Part shown: positions 23,011 through 35,890 of the stretch, piece by piece
Layout of the letters: each line of letters starts with the position of its first letter
Position numbering within the stretch: position 1 is the first letter of the stretch
DNA from: Allium sativum
Lineage: Eukaryota; Streptophyta; Magnoliopsida; Asparagales; Amaryllidaceae
NCBI GenBank assembly: GCA_030737875.1
Contig: CM060912.1
Span: 879,369,199-879,433,198 of the forward strand
Reading direction: 5' to 3'
Length of the DNA: 64,000 bases
Made by a program: the position numbers and the translations under genes
Notes under the pieces: model-generated
What the model saw: the letters and a program-made list of their open reading frames with translations, nothing else
What the model was told of the DNA's origin: nothing
Database searches by the model: none

Positions 23011-23951
23011 ATTAATACTTACAATACCTCCATAAAATTAATTTTGATTATTTTTTATAATTTAATAATTAATCATTGACCATATATCATTAATAATATT
23101 ATATTATTTGATAAATAATCATTAATAATATTATATTAACCATTTATAACTTATAATAATTAATGATTATTAATAAATAATCTATAATTACTAATTATTA
23201 TATATAATAAGTATTCCAACAAACTTAATTTTACTTTCCAGTTATTAGTAAGTAATATATATCCAATAATTAATATCAATAATTTATAATTAATAGTTAA
23301 TATTCATAATTTATGATTAATAATATTACTACACTATCTGAAAAATACCATTTTACAATATTGAATTAATCTGCATTAAATCACCGAAGTGTTGTAAAAA
23401 TTCTTGATCTTTCACGATACTTAAGAAAAAAAATGTTGTAATAGGATTTCCATGACATTGTTTTTATTTAAATGTTGTTAAAGTAAAAATATCTACAATG
23501 TGTACCCAAAGCTTTAAAAAAGTTTTAAATAATTTTTTTGTTTATATAATTATATACATATTGGATTTCATCCAAGATGTTATATAACTTATATTATTGC
23601 CTTTTACTAAGTTTGTTTACTATTTACAGAATAATGAACAATAAAACAGTTATATTATTAATTACTATCAAATATTTAAAAATTAATATAATAATTGTTA
23701 AGCATTGATCCAAAATTATTATTAAATAACAAATATGCACTAATGAATTTGCTCTTTGCCGTTAATGAATTTAAACAAAAAGCATATATGACGGTTGGGA
23801 TCAAAATATTTTTTCATTTTAAATAATCACCACCAATAAATTTATACAACACTCGAATTTTTATAGCACTTCAATATAATCACAAAATCACATCTTAAAC
23901 TAGCCTCATAGGTTACTAACTGCTAATTATAATAATATATTACTAATTACT
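23011..23951. other. AT-rich CACTA interior, no gene seen
   Basis: Strongly AT-rich with many TAATAAT-type runs. One degenerate terminal-like phrase (TACTACACTATCTGAAAAA) near 23328 resembles a CACTA end without supporting context. No coding evidence. Confidence 0.5.
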
Positions 23952-24466
23952 TGTAACAACCCTGTTTTCCTCGCCAAAATTATCCATGTGTTTGATTAAA
24001 ATAGAAGTGTCAAGTTGGAATTATGACGATTTTGCTAATTGATTGACTAAACTAAATAGGACTGTTTATGATATTAAGTAATTTTATCTTACTTCATATA
24101 TGTGACTATAGTGGGAAAAATATATAATTATTTTATACTCAATTTTGGATTATAAAATGAATTGTCAGAAGTTGAGTTAAATAAATAAACAAGTGTCGAA
24201 TTGATTGAATCATCAATTAACAAGATTGTAAATGGTAGAAGAAAATGTGAATAAATTTATATTATATCAAAAATCAATTAAAGCTAAATTAAAGTAAAGT
24301 GAGCTTGAACCAATCTTAGACCTAAAAGAACCCAAAATATTTTAACTTCATTTCTCTTTCTCTAGAAGCCACTTCCTCCTTCCAGACCAACGCACGCAAA
24401 TCACCCCCCAAAACCAATGAAGCGACTCGAACTTCCCCGGTCTCCGAAGAGATGAGAAAGAATGAA
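23952..24466 (+). repeat. Possible truncated plus-strand LTR start
   Basis: Begins TGTAACAACCCTG, a typical Gypsy LTR start, and ends in a CT-rich leader-like stretch (24345-24430) where block I begins. No LTR end, primer site or duplication was found, so the assignment is tentative. Confidence 0.3.
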
Positions 24467-27344
24467 TTACTGTGAGGACAAGACAAAACAGAACGTAGAC
24501 GGAAGAACATTTCATTGCTATTACAACAATTCCATCAGATACAAGAATATGCAGAGTATAAATGAATAAATTACATTCGATAAATATCAGAGATTACAAT
24601 AAATTACATAGCAGCGGAAAATAATACAAAGCACAACTGAAGGTGATATACGGATACAGAGCTTTCTGGATATCATTCCAGCTGTAAACCAGGATCCTGT
24701 GAATATAAATCTGCAAAACCAAAACTACTAGCTGCCCGTGTCGAAAATAAGGGCACCCAGAGTTTAGGTTAAAACAATAAACTCCAGGTCAGTCATGTGA
24801 CTGGTGTGAGAACTAAAACAGTTATTTAAAATTTTACTTTAAAAGAGAGTAATTCAAGGGACCACGCCGTATAACACGGAACGGGTTTCCTCCCAGGAAT
24901 ACCAGTGCATATCAATAAACAACGAAATGCTTTTTCGAAAAATGAAGCTATTATAAGACCCAGGTCCCATCACACAATGCAATGCAAGCCGGAGGATAGG
25001 GTTTTACCTTATAACAGCCAAACATGCTTGGTACGTTTAAAACAAATCATTTGATACTATAGTAAGTGTATAGTGTCAAAACATTTTCAATCATAAATAT
25101 AAATCATAGACGGCATAGCATCCCATGCTACTATGTCGCCATACTAGGCTCTACAAATAAAACCGAAATGCACGTATTGGAAACTGGATTTCCGTCATGA
25201 GTCGAGGCAAGAGGCAAGCTCCTCTCCGCTTTCGAGACACTCTAGCAAATGTCTCAGGACTACACACTCTGGGCAATCCTGGATGCTTCAGGGCCGGTCC
25301 TCACTTACGTTAGAGGATTAATTATGCCTGAACACACGTTTCCTGATCCTTACAGACCTAAAATCGAGGTGCCTCATCCAACAACCACAAAGGTGAAAAG
25401 TATATAAATGTCAGGGCTGGTAAGTCACTGACACCACCAAAGCTAGAAAGAAACGTCGTGCTCTCCCTGCAGTCCGTATCCCGTTTTTGACTCATACTGA
25501 GGTGTGAGGCTCGCGAATTTACGTTATACAAAAAGCTGCCACGTAGGCCGTGCTTTGATCATCAACCACAATACTTTGCTTTTCAACAGAAGCCTTGATC
25601 CATGCAACTCAGCATGCCACACAGGCAATTCATGCCATGCGATTGATATCTATCGATATATAACCTCTAAGCTCGTACGTCTCAGAGAAGGGCGTTAAGC
25701 AAGAGAATAAATTCTCCGCCGCCAAACAGATATATATTTAACAGAAATCAATCAACACAGAATAAAATCCAATGTCAGACACACAATCCATTTACAAGTT
25801 CGTTCTGGGTCTGAACGAAACCGGAGGCACTTTCCTCGCATATCCATCCATCTCCAAGTACGTCTGGACGACAACCAACCGATTCCCTCATCTTGGGTGT
25901 ACAGCCCAATCAAGATCATCAATAATCACCCAAACGATGTGAAGACTTCCGGTCTTCAACCACCGTCTTCATCTTCGACATATCGTCGAATCGGTTATTC
26001 AGAATGGGTATAAACCCGGACTTTCCAAACAACCCGCGTATATTAAAAACAAATGTTACACAAACACAACATACGCCTCATTCCAATTCTAAATATTCTG
26101 TTATTTAAATATCCACATCTTTTGGGAAAAGTTCCCATTAATTTTATCCAAGATAAATTCTTTAAAATTTATCCTTTAGTCTTCCTTTGGATGTCGTTTC
26201 AAACCAAATTATGGTTTTCTAAACTAGTCGAGATTAGCGAATCACACCGAAGTAATTATTTATTTTATTTTCCAATCCCAACCTATTCATCCCATGAAGC
26301 AAAACTGGTAATACTCCATATCTAACACCGTGGTGTTATCGGTAAAATTAATTACCATTTCACGTTCAAATCTAATTAAAGATTTAACTATCGCTTTGAA
26401 GCAAAACTGGTGATACTCCATTCTCGCTCATTTTCCTAATTTGATAATTTTAATTATCAATTCCCATTTCAATCTAATTGCAGATTCGTTAAAACTCCTT
26501 TTACTGGGTTAAAGAACTAATGTCATTTAAAAAAAAAGTTCACGACAAACCCAAACCTCATTCTATTTATTTATCGGGTTAAAGAACAAGTGTCATTTAA
26601 AAACACAGTTCACGATAAACCCATGAATCAATTCTAATTCAGTTCCATTTTATTTATTCAAAAATAAATAGGTTTTAATTCTAGTTCAAAACTAGTTCAT
26701 TTCGATAAGAATCTATTTTTATCTTTTCAAATATGGGGTTTTTCGTCCCAATTTTTCCCAAATCATTTCTTATGATTTTACACAAATTATTACTATTTTT
26801 AATAATTTTATCAAGGCCCGTACAGTCGATTTCCATCAACGGCCATCGTACTGCACTTACAGCGACCATTTTCAAATTTGATTTGGACGTATCTCCAAAT
26901 CCAACCGTTAGATTTCAAATTTCTAATATTCGTTAGAAAGCTCTTTTCGATACGAACCCAACAGTTCCGGTTTTAGGAGAATCCGACGGTCGGATCTCCC
27001 GTAATGTCCGTTTGAAATAAATGGTCGAAATTCACGAACTGCCGCGGCGCGTTCTATTCAGGCCATTATATTATATGTATAATATATATTTCGTCGATTA
27101 CTATTTAAAACGAATTTTATAAATAGTTTTAAATTCGTTTCAAAAACAATTTCAACTTCCATTTCAAGTCAAATCAAAATTGAATTTTTTCCTTATAAAT
27201 TCGTTTTAAAATTCATTTCTATTCAACTCAAATTTCAATTCAATTTGAATTCATTTCAATTCGTTTCCAATTCAATTCGAATTCGTTTTCTATTCAATTC
27301 GAATTGGTTTTATATTCAATTCAAATTCGTTATCTATTCGTTTC

Positions 27345-27730
27345 AATTCAAATTGGTTTTCCATTCGATTCAATTCAAATTGGTTTTCTATTCGATTCAA
27401 TTCAAATTGGTTTTCTATTCGATTCAATTCAAATTGGTTTTCTATCCGATTCAATTCAAATTGGTTTTCTATTCGATTCAATTCAAATTGGTTTTCTATT
27501 CGATTCAATTCAAATTGGTTTTCTATTCGATTCAATTCAAATTGGTTTTCTATTCGATTCAATTCAAATTGGTTTTCTATTCGATTCAATTCAAATTGGT
27601 TTCCTATTCGATTCAATTCAAATTGGTTTCCTATTCGATTCAATTCAAATTGGTTTTCTATTCGATTCAATTTAAATTGGTTTTCTATTCGATTCAATTT
27701 AAATTGGTTTTCTATTCGATTCAATTCAAA
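27345..27730. repeat. 27-bp minisatellite (about 13-14 copies) in block I
   Basis: The unit is TTCAATTCAAATTGG plus TTTTCTATTCGA. Because 27 is a multiple of three, frames stay open on both strands and encode a monotonous nine-residue repeat (FKLVFYSIQ on plus). Block J has only a few degenerate units at the same place (about 36010-36150), so this expanded after the copies diverged. Confidence 0.95.
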
Positions 27731-27849
27731 TTTCATTTCAAAATATTCGATTTCGAAATCTCTTTTCAATATTCATTTTAAAATGAATAAAATCGATATA
27801 AATATCGTTCACGTCAAAATGGCGTCAATCTAATCAACCCGGCTTCATA

Positions 27850-28112
27850 TATTTCTATTTTCAAATATTCTATTTCAAATATTTCCTTTTCAAATATTTC
27901 TATTTCAAATATTTCCTTTTCAAATATTTCTATTTCAAATATTCTATTTCAAATATTTCTTTTTCAAATATTTCCATTTCAAATATTTCCTTTTCAAATA
28001 TTTCTATTTCAAATATTCTATTTCAAATATTCTATTTCAAATATTTCCTTTTCAAATATTTCCATTTCAAATATTTCTATTGCAAATATTCTATTTCAAA
28101 TATTTCGTTCAA
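27850..28112. repeat. TTTCAAATATT array in block I
   Basis: About 17 copies of a 15-16 bp unit, TTTCAAATATTYCT. Block J has about six at 36280-36366. Confidence 0.92.
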
Positions 28113-28261
28113 CACATGACTAATCTCAACGGATGAGTACAGTCAACACATGAACCTTTATATTATATTGATAAAGATGTAAATTTTATTATTAAAATAT
28201 TTCGTTCAACACATGACTAATCTCAACGGATGAGTACAGTCAACACATGAACCTTTATATC
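28098..28261. repeat. 97-bp-period tandem duplication in block I
   Basis: A segment of about 66 bp (CGTTCAACACATGACTAATC ... ACCTTTATAT) occurs twice with identical sequence, 97 bases apart. Its absence in J and identity suggest a recent duplication. Confidence 0.9.
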
Positions 28262-28985
28262 ATAATATTCTTTATTTTCTAAATTGGAATGAGGCCCAAT
28301 CAATCACCATATAATGTTAATTATATATATTCCATACAACAAATGTATATAATAGCAACGATAAATAATCAACCATCATCCAAAGTGCACTACACTATAT
28401 AAGCATCAAATATAGATATCTAGCGCTTATAACAGCCTGTCAATCAATCGATCGACATACAACTAATTATTGGGATTAGTGTATACCGTATTTTATCCCA
28501 ATACCCGTGTGGGGTTTCAAATCAACAAACACAGATTTTATTTGTGCAGTTGGGCGATGTGTAAAATTTATCGTCCCAATCAATGTCCTTCAAATAGGTG
28601 TACATAACAAACCGTCCGGTTTGTAAATGAATATTTATTTATTCACATTCACGTTAAAAATTATATTTTCAACAATCAAATTATTTTATTCAACCTATGA
28701 ATATTCTATTCGGTTCATTTATTCAATAAAACGATATTTTTATTTTTCTAACATATTTTAGAAAATTTCGGCGGCATAACGGCACGATATTAGAAACGGG
28801 ACAAGGCCTAGCCTTATCCCCGGTCTAGTGAAGGCCCACGCTATTCACACATCAATCAAATCAATTTCATTTCACCAAACAATTTAATTCAACCCAAATA
28901 TTCTAACTAACTACACAACCAAACAAACAAGTCCATGGTCTGTGGACGATTGTGTCGGGTGCTACTAAGCACTGTCTGCATCCTA

Positions 28986-29022
<37 letters not shown>
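28986..29022. repeat. (TA)n microsatellite in block I
   Basis: About 18 TA dinucleotides in a row. Confidence 0.9.
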
Positions 29023-29023
<1 letters not shown>

Positions 29024-29150
29024 CTAGAAAAGAAATTGAAGAGTGAGAAGTTCTCACCAACAGCTATCCAATACAACGACTCTTCATTTAGAGAAATTTT
29101 CATCGTTCTCCCTTTTTATCACCTTCGTTGCCCGTATTCTCTACATATGT

Positions 29151-29336
29151 AAAAATCGAATTTTTACTTCGCTATTCAATATATAAAAATCGAATTTTTA
29201 CTAGGCTATTCAATATATAAAAATCGAATTTTTACTATGCTATTCAATATATAAAAATTGAATTTTTACTATGCTATTCAATATATAAAAATCGAATTTT
29301 TACTTTGCTATTCAATATATAAAAATCGAATTTTTA
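29151..29336. repeat. Six-copy 34-bp array of mini-hairpins in block I
   Basis: Each unit has TAAAAAT CGA ATTTTTA (7-bp perfect arms, 3-base loop) followed by a CTATTCAATATA spacer; unit starts fall exactly 34 bases apart (29151, 29185, 29219, 29253, 29287, 29321). Degenerate TATAAAAAT..ATTTTTA versions continue to about 29600. Block J has the degenerate form at 37050-37580. Confidence 0.93.
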
Positions 29337-29739
29337 ATGCTACTATATAGATAAAAATTATATTTTTATCACGTTATTTTTCATATAAAGATTTCGCCTT
29401 TTTACATATAAAGATCTCGCCTTTTTAAACTTAACATTATAAAAATCACATTTTTATTTTTGCTACACATATAAAGATTGCATTTCTAATACGCCTATCA
29501 TGTAAAAATTATATTTTTACATCTTCTACATAGTAAAGATCATATTTTTAATACTTTAAAAATATAAAAATCATATTTTTATTACTTTTAAAATATAAAA
29601 ATCATATTTTTTACTGAATAAAATCTTTTCTTCACCAACATCATAGGTAAAAACTGATTTTAACAATTCTTTTTAAATTAAACTAAACGAATTTTATAAG
29701 ACAAATTAAATAATATATATAAAAACTTACAGCTGATAG

Positions 29740-29916
29740 GGGAGAAGAGGAATCGGAGGGGGGCTCGACTCAGGCGGGGCTCGAGGCAAGGGGGGCGTTG
29801 GCTCTATCGTCGGTAAGGAGGAGGGCTAGGGCGCGGAGGAGAAGGGTCGCGAGGGGAGGAAGAGGGAGGGGGTGTCGACGTAAGGCAGAGGGGGGGTATC
29901 GCGTCGCGATCTGGCG

Positions 29917-29950
<34 letters not shown>

Positions 29951-30115
29951 GCGGCGCCTCTGGCGCCTGGGGGGAGGGTCTCCGATCTGACGAGGAGGGG
30001 GGGTCTCTTCGAGGTGGCGGCGGTTTAAGGGGGGGCGACGCTCCTCTCCCTTTTTTTTTCTTTCTGTAAAATGATTTTGAACGCGGGGGGGGGGGGGGGG
30101 GGAGGGGGGCAGAGT
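29740..30115. repeat. G-rich region with 31-G and 18-G runs
   Basis: The plus strand is very G-rich, with uninterrupted G runs at 29918-29948 and 30085-30102. On the minus (LTR sense) strand this is a C/T-rich leader-like tract. The matching J region (37780-38150) is purine-rich without the long G runs. A 76-residue frame at 29798 is low complexity and not taken as a gene. Confidence 0.85.
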
Positions 30116-31041
30116 GAATATAGAGGGGAGAGAGAAAGTTTTAATTTTATTATTTAATTATTTTATTTTCCACTAAAAAGCAACATTTATTTTCGACCTC
30201 AAAACGAGGCCCACCGCCTGTCGTCCATAGCGTTTTACCCCCATTCCGAACACAATAGGATATGTATCGCAAGCTGATTTGATCGTTTCGATCAGTTTTC
30301 GTCAAAATCAACGTATAACTCTATATATTGAATTAGAACGCGCATTTCAATTTACTGGGGTCACATACTAACTCTATAAATCGCAGAAAAATATTTTCTA
30401 GCTTCGTATTGACGATACGGTCCTAACAAAACTAGTTTCATCGAATTTTGAGGCCGTTGGAAAAATGGCCATTTTCCAGTCGATTAAAATCAACGGAAAC
30501 TGGTCAAACACGTTTTCCTTTGCCACGCTCACATATTGAATCGAAAAAATATGAAATTTGGAATCTAGCAATAATTTGACATCACGGATCCAACAAAAGT
30601 GGTTTCGTCGAAATCCGAGGTCGTTTGCAAAATTCCCATTTTAAGGGCCTGAATTCCATAGCGACTATTCAGAATTTTCAACTGGATATACCTTTTGATT
30701 CCCGCTATGAAATTTTGATTCTTCGGATTCGTTGGAAATATATTCACAAATAGATCCTATTGTTTTTTGTTTCACTAAAATCCGGATTGTTTTGCACCCG
30801 GTACATTCAATTGAAGTTTGAAATCGAATTATCGAACTATCGCGCCGTTTTCAATTCCATTTATAATTTAAAATAAATATTTATATTCTAACGACGACGT
30901 ATATAATATATACGTTCAAATTATATTCAAAATAAATTTCTCGTCGATATTATTTAAAATAATCTATTTTAAATATTCAAAATTCGCTAAATTTGCAAAA
31001 ATAAAAATTTTAAACTGGCCCAGATTTTCCGGGTTATTACA

Positions 31042-32021
31042 ACCAATCTACTTATTCCCAGTTTTTCGAGAGTCGTTCCTTTTGATGATGGATTGAGGGA
31101 ACCCATTGTTCCTAATTCAAGAAAGAAATCTCGAACTCCCCTTTTTAAAAATCGAACTCCTTAAAAATAATAATAATAATAAAATTGCACTCCTTCAATG
31201 GCTCGCACCCTTTGGCAATAAACCCTTCCTCGCTTGAAGACCTCGCTCCTGCCGGCAAGCCCGACCCATTAAATAGGCCGCAGAACCATTTGCCTAGGGC
31301 ATCATATCACGTAGGGGTAACAACTGAGGGCAAAAACAAATTTTCTTCTCTCAACACAGCAACTACACGGATCCGCGGCACATCGCTCATCGCCGCTCAG
31401 CTCGTCATCTTCATCTACGCATCAGCCAATCAGCTTCAAGTTCGCCGTCGCTGCTCAATTCTTCATCTAGCTCCAATTCTTTACTTGCCCTAATTTCTAA
31501 TTTCTAAATCATGTGAGTTCATGTTTATGAATTTATGGAGTAGTCTAGATTACTGTTCTTAAATCATGGTAGTTTTCTGTTCTTACAATTTGATGTTTAT
31601 CAAAGCAATTCTTTGCAATTGTTTCATTTGTTCTACAAAGTATTGTATCTGTATGTTCCCTCAAGCTTCAATACTCAGCAATACAAGAAAAATTAATGTA
31701 GAATGTGTATGTTTAATGTTCTTTTAATAAAAGTCTTGGCCTGTATGTTTACAATTTTTTTTTTAGGTTCTGGACTAGTTTTCCTTTTTTTTCTTTTTTT
31801 TTGACCTTGATTGAACATGCTAAACTAACATGATACAAGGGAGGAAAACATTCATAACCATATCCTACAAGAATAACAAGCCATGTACTTTTCCCAAAAA
31901 TACACGAATAACAAAACATGGAAACATCATAGTTTCAGCAAGTATGCATCCGCATACATGTACACATTGCAGTAAACACACCCCCATTTCGCAAAGAAAA
32001 AAAAAACTTGATCCCTAAATT
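31042..32021. other. CACTA interior: leader-like sequence and presumed 3' UTR of captured fragment
   Basis: It contains an (AAT)n run (31166-31182), a GC-richer stretch at 31190-31480, an intron-like T-rich part, and then A-rich sequence (31820-32021). The A-rich part directly follows the ERECTA-family stop codon on the minus strand and may be its 3' UTR. The phrase TTGCCTAGGGCATC near 31290 resembles hAT-derived plant repeats. No convincing open gene. Confidence 0.4.
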
Positions 32022-32302
32022 TCATTCATCATTGTTCGATATCACTTCATCAAACTTAAGAAACAACCGTGTATCCGAAGAAAAAGAACTCAGCGATGCC
32101 ATGGAGCAGTTCAACTCGTCACTGCTTATAAGGTAGGCACACTGATCAACATAAATAGCAATCAAGTACTGATGTGTCATATGAGGTGGTGTAGTGGGTT
32201 GCACTAGGCATTCCAGCACCCTTACCACCTCATGCATCATCGGCCTATTACATGGGTACTACTTTGTACATAGCAGAGCCAGTTGAAACAGAATTTGAAA
32301 CC
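32022..32302 (-). pseudogene. Captured C-terminal fragment of an ERECTA-family LRR receptor kinase
   Basis: On the minus strand, FQLALLCTK, then RPMMHEVVRVLECL (the end of the kinase domain, subdomain XI), then a C-tail with YVDQCAYL, NCSMAS, LFLKFDEVIS and a final NNDE before TGA (32022-32024). That combination of kinase end and acidic tail ending VIS-N-E is characteristic of ERECTA/ERL proteins, which signal in stomatal and organ patterning. It is broken by TAG at 32259-32261, and homology stops near 32302 next to an AG, consistent with an exon start. No other exons were found, so only the last exon was captured. It lies inside the CACTA element, as in transduplication. Confidence 0.72.
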
Positions 32303-32620
32303 TCAATTGAATTTGAGTTAGATTTGTATCATATTTAGATTGTTGTTTCTTTAAAATAAATCATATACTAAGTAAGTTAATTTAAGAGAAATCAAATGGC
32401 CTAATTCCTAAATTAGTTTTTGATTTGTCGTTTCACTAATTTGTGTGTAATTGCATAATAAAAGACCGTTAAATGTTGGTAAAATGATGTTAACAACTTA
32501 ATAATTTATTTTATCCTATTTGATGCTAATTATTAATTAGCTAGTTAACAATTGATTGTTAAAATATTTGTTTTTTAAAAATAATTGAATGTGTTATATC
32601 ATAATTTGAGATAGGAATCG
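32303..32620. other. AT-rich CACTA interior between captured fragment and block J
   Basis: Possibly part of the intron upstream of the captured exon; no motif seen. The final five bases AATCG are the target duplication of block J. Confidence 0.4.
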
Positions 32621-35600
32621 TGTAAAAACCCGTAACTTCCCCTGTGAGGAAAGCGCGGATACTTCGAGAACAAGCCAAAACGGAACGCAAACGGAAGAAC
32701 ATTTCATTGTTTATTACAACAATTCCATCAGAATACAAGAATATACAGAGTACGAATAATATTACACAGAAATATCAGTGATTTAAATTACATTTAAATA
32801 CATCGCAGCGGAAATAATACAAAACACAACTAGAAGGAGATATACGGATACAAAGCTTTCCGTATATCGTTCCAGCTGTAAACCAGGATCCTGTGAATAT
32901 AAATCTGCAAAACCAAAACTACTAGCTGCCCGTGTCAAAATAAGGGCACTCGGAGTTTAGGTTCAAACAATAACTCCAGGTCAGTCATGGGACTGGTGTG
33001 AGAAATAAAACAGTTATTAATCTTTATTTTCAAAGTTAGGTAAATCAAGGGACCACGCTGTATAACACGGAACGGGTTTCCTCCCAAGAAAACCAGTGCA
33101 TAAAACAACAGCGCAATGCTAAATAAAGAAAAATGAAGTTATTATAAGACCCAGGTCCTATCACACAATGCAACGCAAGCCGGGGGATAGGGTTTTACCT
33201 TATAATAGCCAAAGAATGCTTAATACGTTTAAAACAAGTCATTTGATACTATAATAAGTGTATAGTGTTTAAAACAATTTCAAATCATAAGTATCAATCA
33301 TAGACGGCATAAGCGCCCCATCCCACTATGTCGCCATACTAGGCTCTACAAATAAAACCGCAGAATCACGTATTTGGAAATTGGATTTCCGTCTATGAAC
33401 CGAGGCAAGGGATCGTCCTCACCGTCTTCGAGACAATCTAGCCCATGTCTCAGGGTCCAAGCACATCGACCCTTGGATCGTTAGGGCCGGTCGACCGATG
33501 TGGATTAAAATGCCTGAACACTGCATTTCCCCGCCTTATGGGGCGTAAATGAGCCAACGAATGACTCCATCGGCCCCGGATCGTCCGATCAAACTGAGGC
33601 GCCTCGCAACAGCAACAACCACATAAGTCAAACTTGTCAGGGCGTGTAAAACCACTGACGCCACTTCTAGCTTGAAAGAAACGCATGTCCTCCCTGAGGT
33701 ACTCTCCCGTTTTTGGTTCACCATCGGGTGTGAAACTCGCGAAGTAAACGTTACACAAAGCTACGCCACAAAGGCCATGCTTTGATCATCAACCACAAGA
33801 CTTTGCTTTTCAACAGAAGCCTTGATCATTTGCATCTTAGCATGCCACACAGGCAAACCACTCCATGCAACCGATATCAATCACATAGAATGAAATCCAA
33901 TGTCAGACACACAGTCCATTTACAAGTCCGTTCTGGGTCTGAACGAAACCGGAGGCACCTAGTACCCCGCATATCCATCGATCTCCAAGTACGTCTGGAC
34001 GATCACCAACTGTTTCCATCTTCTTGGGTGTACATCCCAATCAAGATCATCAGTAATCACCCAAACGACGTGAAGACCTCCGGTCTTCGACCACCGTCTT
34101 CATCTTCGACTTATCGTCGTATCAATTATTCAGAATGGGATAAACCCGGTCTTTCCGAATAACTCGCGTATATTATAAACAAGCGTTACATAAACACAAC
34201 ATATGCCTCATTCCAATTCATCAGTCACTAACCGTAAATTAACAAGAGAATAATTCCCCAAATATTAACCCCGAAGGCCGAAACCAACATCAGATCAATA
34301 TCCAGAAAACCATTCTGCTTAGCTAACCGACAGTTAGTTTCTAAATTTCACATTCATAGGGAAAGGTTCCCATTAATTTTATCAAAGATAAATCCTTTAA
34401 ATTTATTCTTTAATCATTCTTTGAAAATCAATTCAAACTAGTCGGGATTAGCCAACCTTACCGAAGTAATCATTTGTCTTAATTTCCCAATCCCAACCTA
34501 TTCATCCCATGAAGTAAAACTAGTAATACTTCATATCTAACACCACGGTGTTATCGGTAAATTCAATTACCATTTCACGTTCAAATCTAATTAAAGATTA
34601 AACTATCGCCTGGAGTAAAACTGGTGATACTCCATTCTCGATCTTTTCAATCTAATAAAAGATTCATTAAAACTCCACTTAGTTTTAATCTTTAACTGGG
34701 TTAAAGAATCAGTGTCATTTAAAACACGGTTCACGATAAACCCAAAATCACATCACATTTCAGTCGGTCCTTAACCGTAAATTAGCAAGTGAGCAATTCC
34801 CTTAGTATTAACCCCGAAGGCCGAAACCAACATCAGATCAATACCCCAGAAACCATTCAACTTAACTAATGTCTAGTTAGTTTCTGATTTTCTTAACTCC
34901 TTTGGGTCTAAGAACAGTATTATTGAAGATACCGCTCACGACAACCCAAAATCACATTCCATTAATTATCGGGTTAAAGAACAAGTGTTATTTAAAACAC
35001 TGTTCACGATAAACCCAAAAATCAATATCAATTCAATTCCAATTAAATATTATTTAATTGGTACACTTCATTAAATCTAAATAAAAAGATTTAATCTTTT
35101 CTTCAGCTGGGCTTAACAACAGTGTTAATGAAGACACCATTCACGACAAACCCAAATCACATTTTATATTAAATACAAGGCTCTGAATAGAAAATATATC
35201 GGCTTATATTCAATATCAAATTCTACGACCAACAAATATCGTATTGGAAATAACGGTATGTATATATATATCTTTCAAATTTCCATAACAACATCTGTAT
35301 AATCAAGAAATCCAACATCGAAATATTCCACAGACAATTTCGATTCAAATCCATTCCAATTCAATTATTGGAAATTCTGGTTATTTTCAAAACCATTTCA
35401 AATCCAACTTATTTATTTTAGAAATAAACAAATTATTATTCTAGTTCAAAACTAGTTCATTTCGACAAAAATCTATTTTTATCCTTTCAAATATGGAGTT
35501 TTTCATCCCAATTCTTCACAAATCATTTCCTATGATTTTACACAAATTATTGATATTTTTAATAATTTTATCAAGGCCCGTACAGTCGATTTCCATCAAC

Positions 35601-35831
35601 GGCCATCAAACTGCACTTACAGCGACCTTTTCCAAATTTGATTTGGACATAATTCCAAATCCAACCGTTAGATTTTTAATTTCTCACATTCTTTAGAAAG
35701 CTCTTTTCGATACGAACCCAACGGTTCTGGTTTTAGGAGAATCCGACGGTCGTATCTCCCGCAATATCCATTCGAAGTCAATGGTCGAAATTCATGAACT
35801 GCCGCGGCGCGGCGCGTTCTATTCAGGCCAT

Positions 35832-35836
<5 letters not shown>

Positions 35837-35885
<49 letters not shown>

Positions 35886-35890
35886 TATAA
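35837..35890. repeat. (TA)n microsatellite in block J
   Basis: A TA run of about 40 bases followed by AT-rich sequence; block I has only a short TATA stretch at the same place (27063-27090). Confidence 0.88.

Larger units (their letters stand above)
24467..31041 (-). repeat. Block I: giant LTR (about 6.6 kb), minus orientation, left end lost
   Basis: Homologous to block J along its whole length. The right end is CCGGGTTATTACA, an LTR start read on the minus strand (TGTAATAACCCGG). At the left, homology begins at CTGTGAGGA, so about 20 bases of the LTR end found in J (TGTAAAAACCCG..) are missing and no duplication is seen. It holds expanded arrays not present, or much shorter, in J. Small ORFs inside are repeat artefacts. 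No gag or pol. Confidence 0.7.

Noticed and set aside
23328..23345. Second CACTA end (ACTACACTATCTGAAAA)
   Set aside because: No matching opposite end, target duplication or subterminal array at this position.
27245..27781. 178-residue and 159-residue ORFs on opposite strands with nine-residue repeats
   Set aside because: They come from a 27-bp minisatellite whose length is a multiple of three; all frames stay open and no protein family is suggested.
24309..31049. AACCAATCT at 24309-24317 and 31041-31049 as a target duplication of block I
   Set aside because: The left copy is 150 bases from where homology to the LTR begins and is not followed by TG; probably chance.
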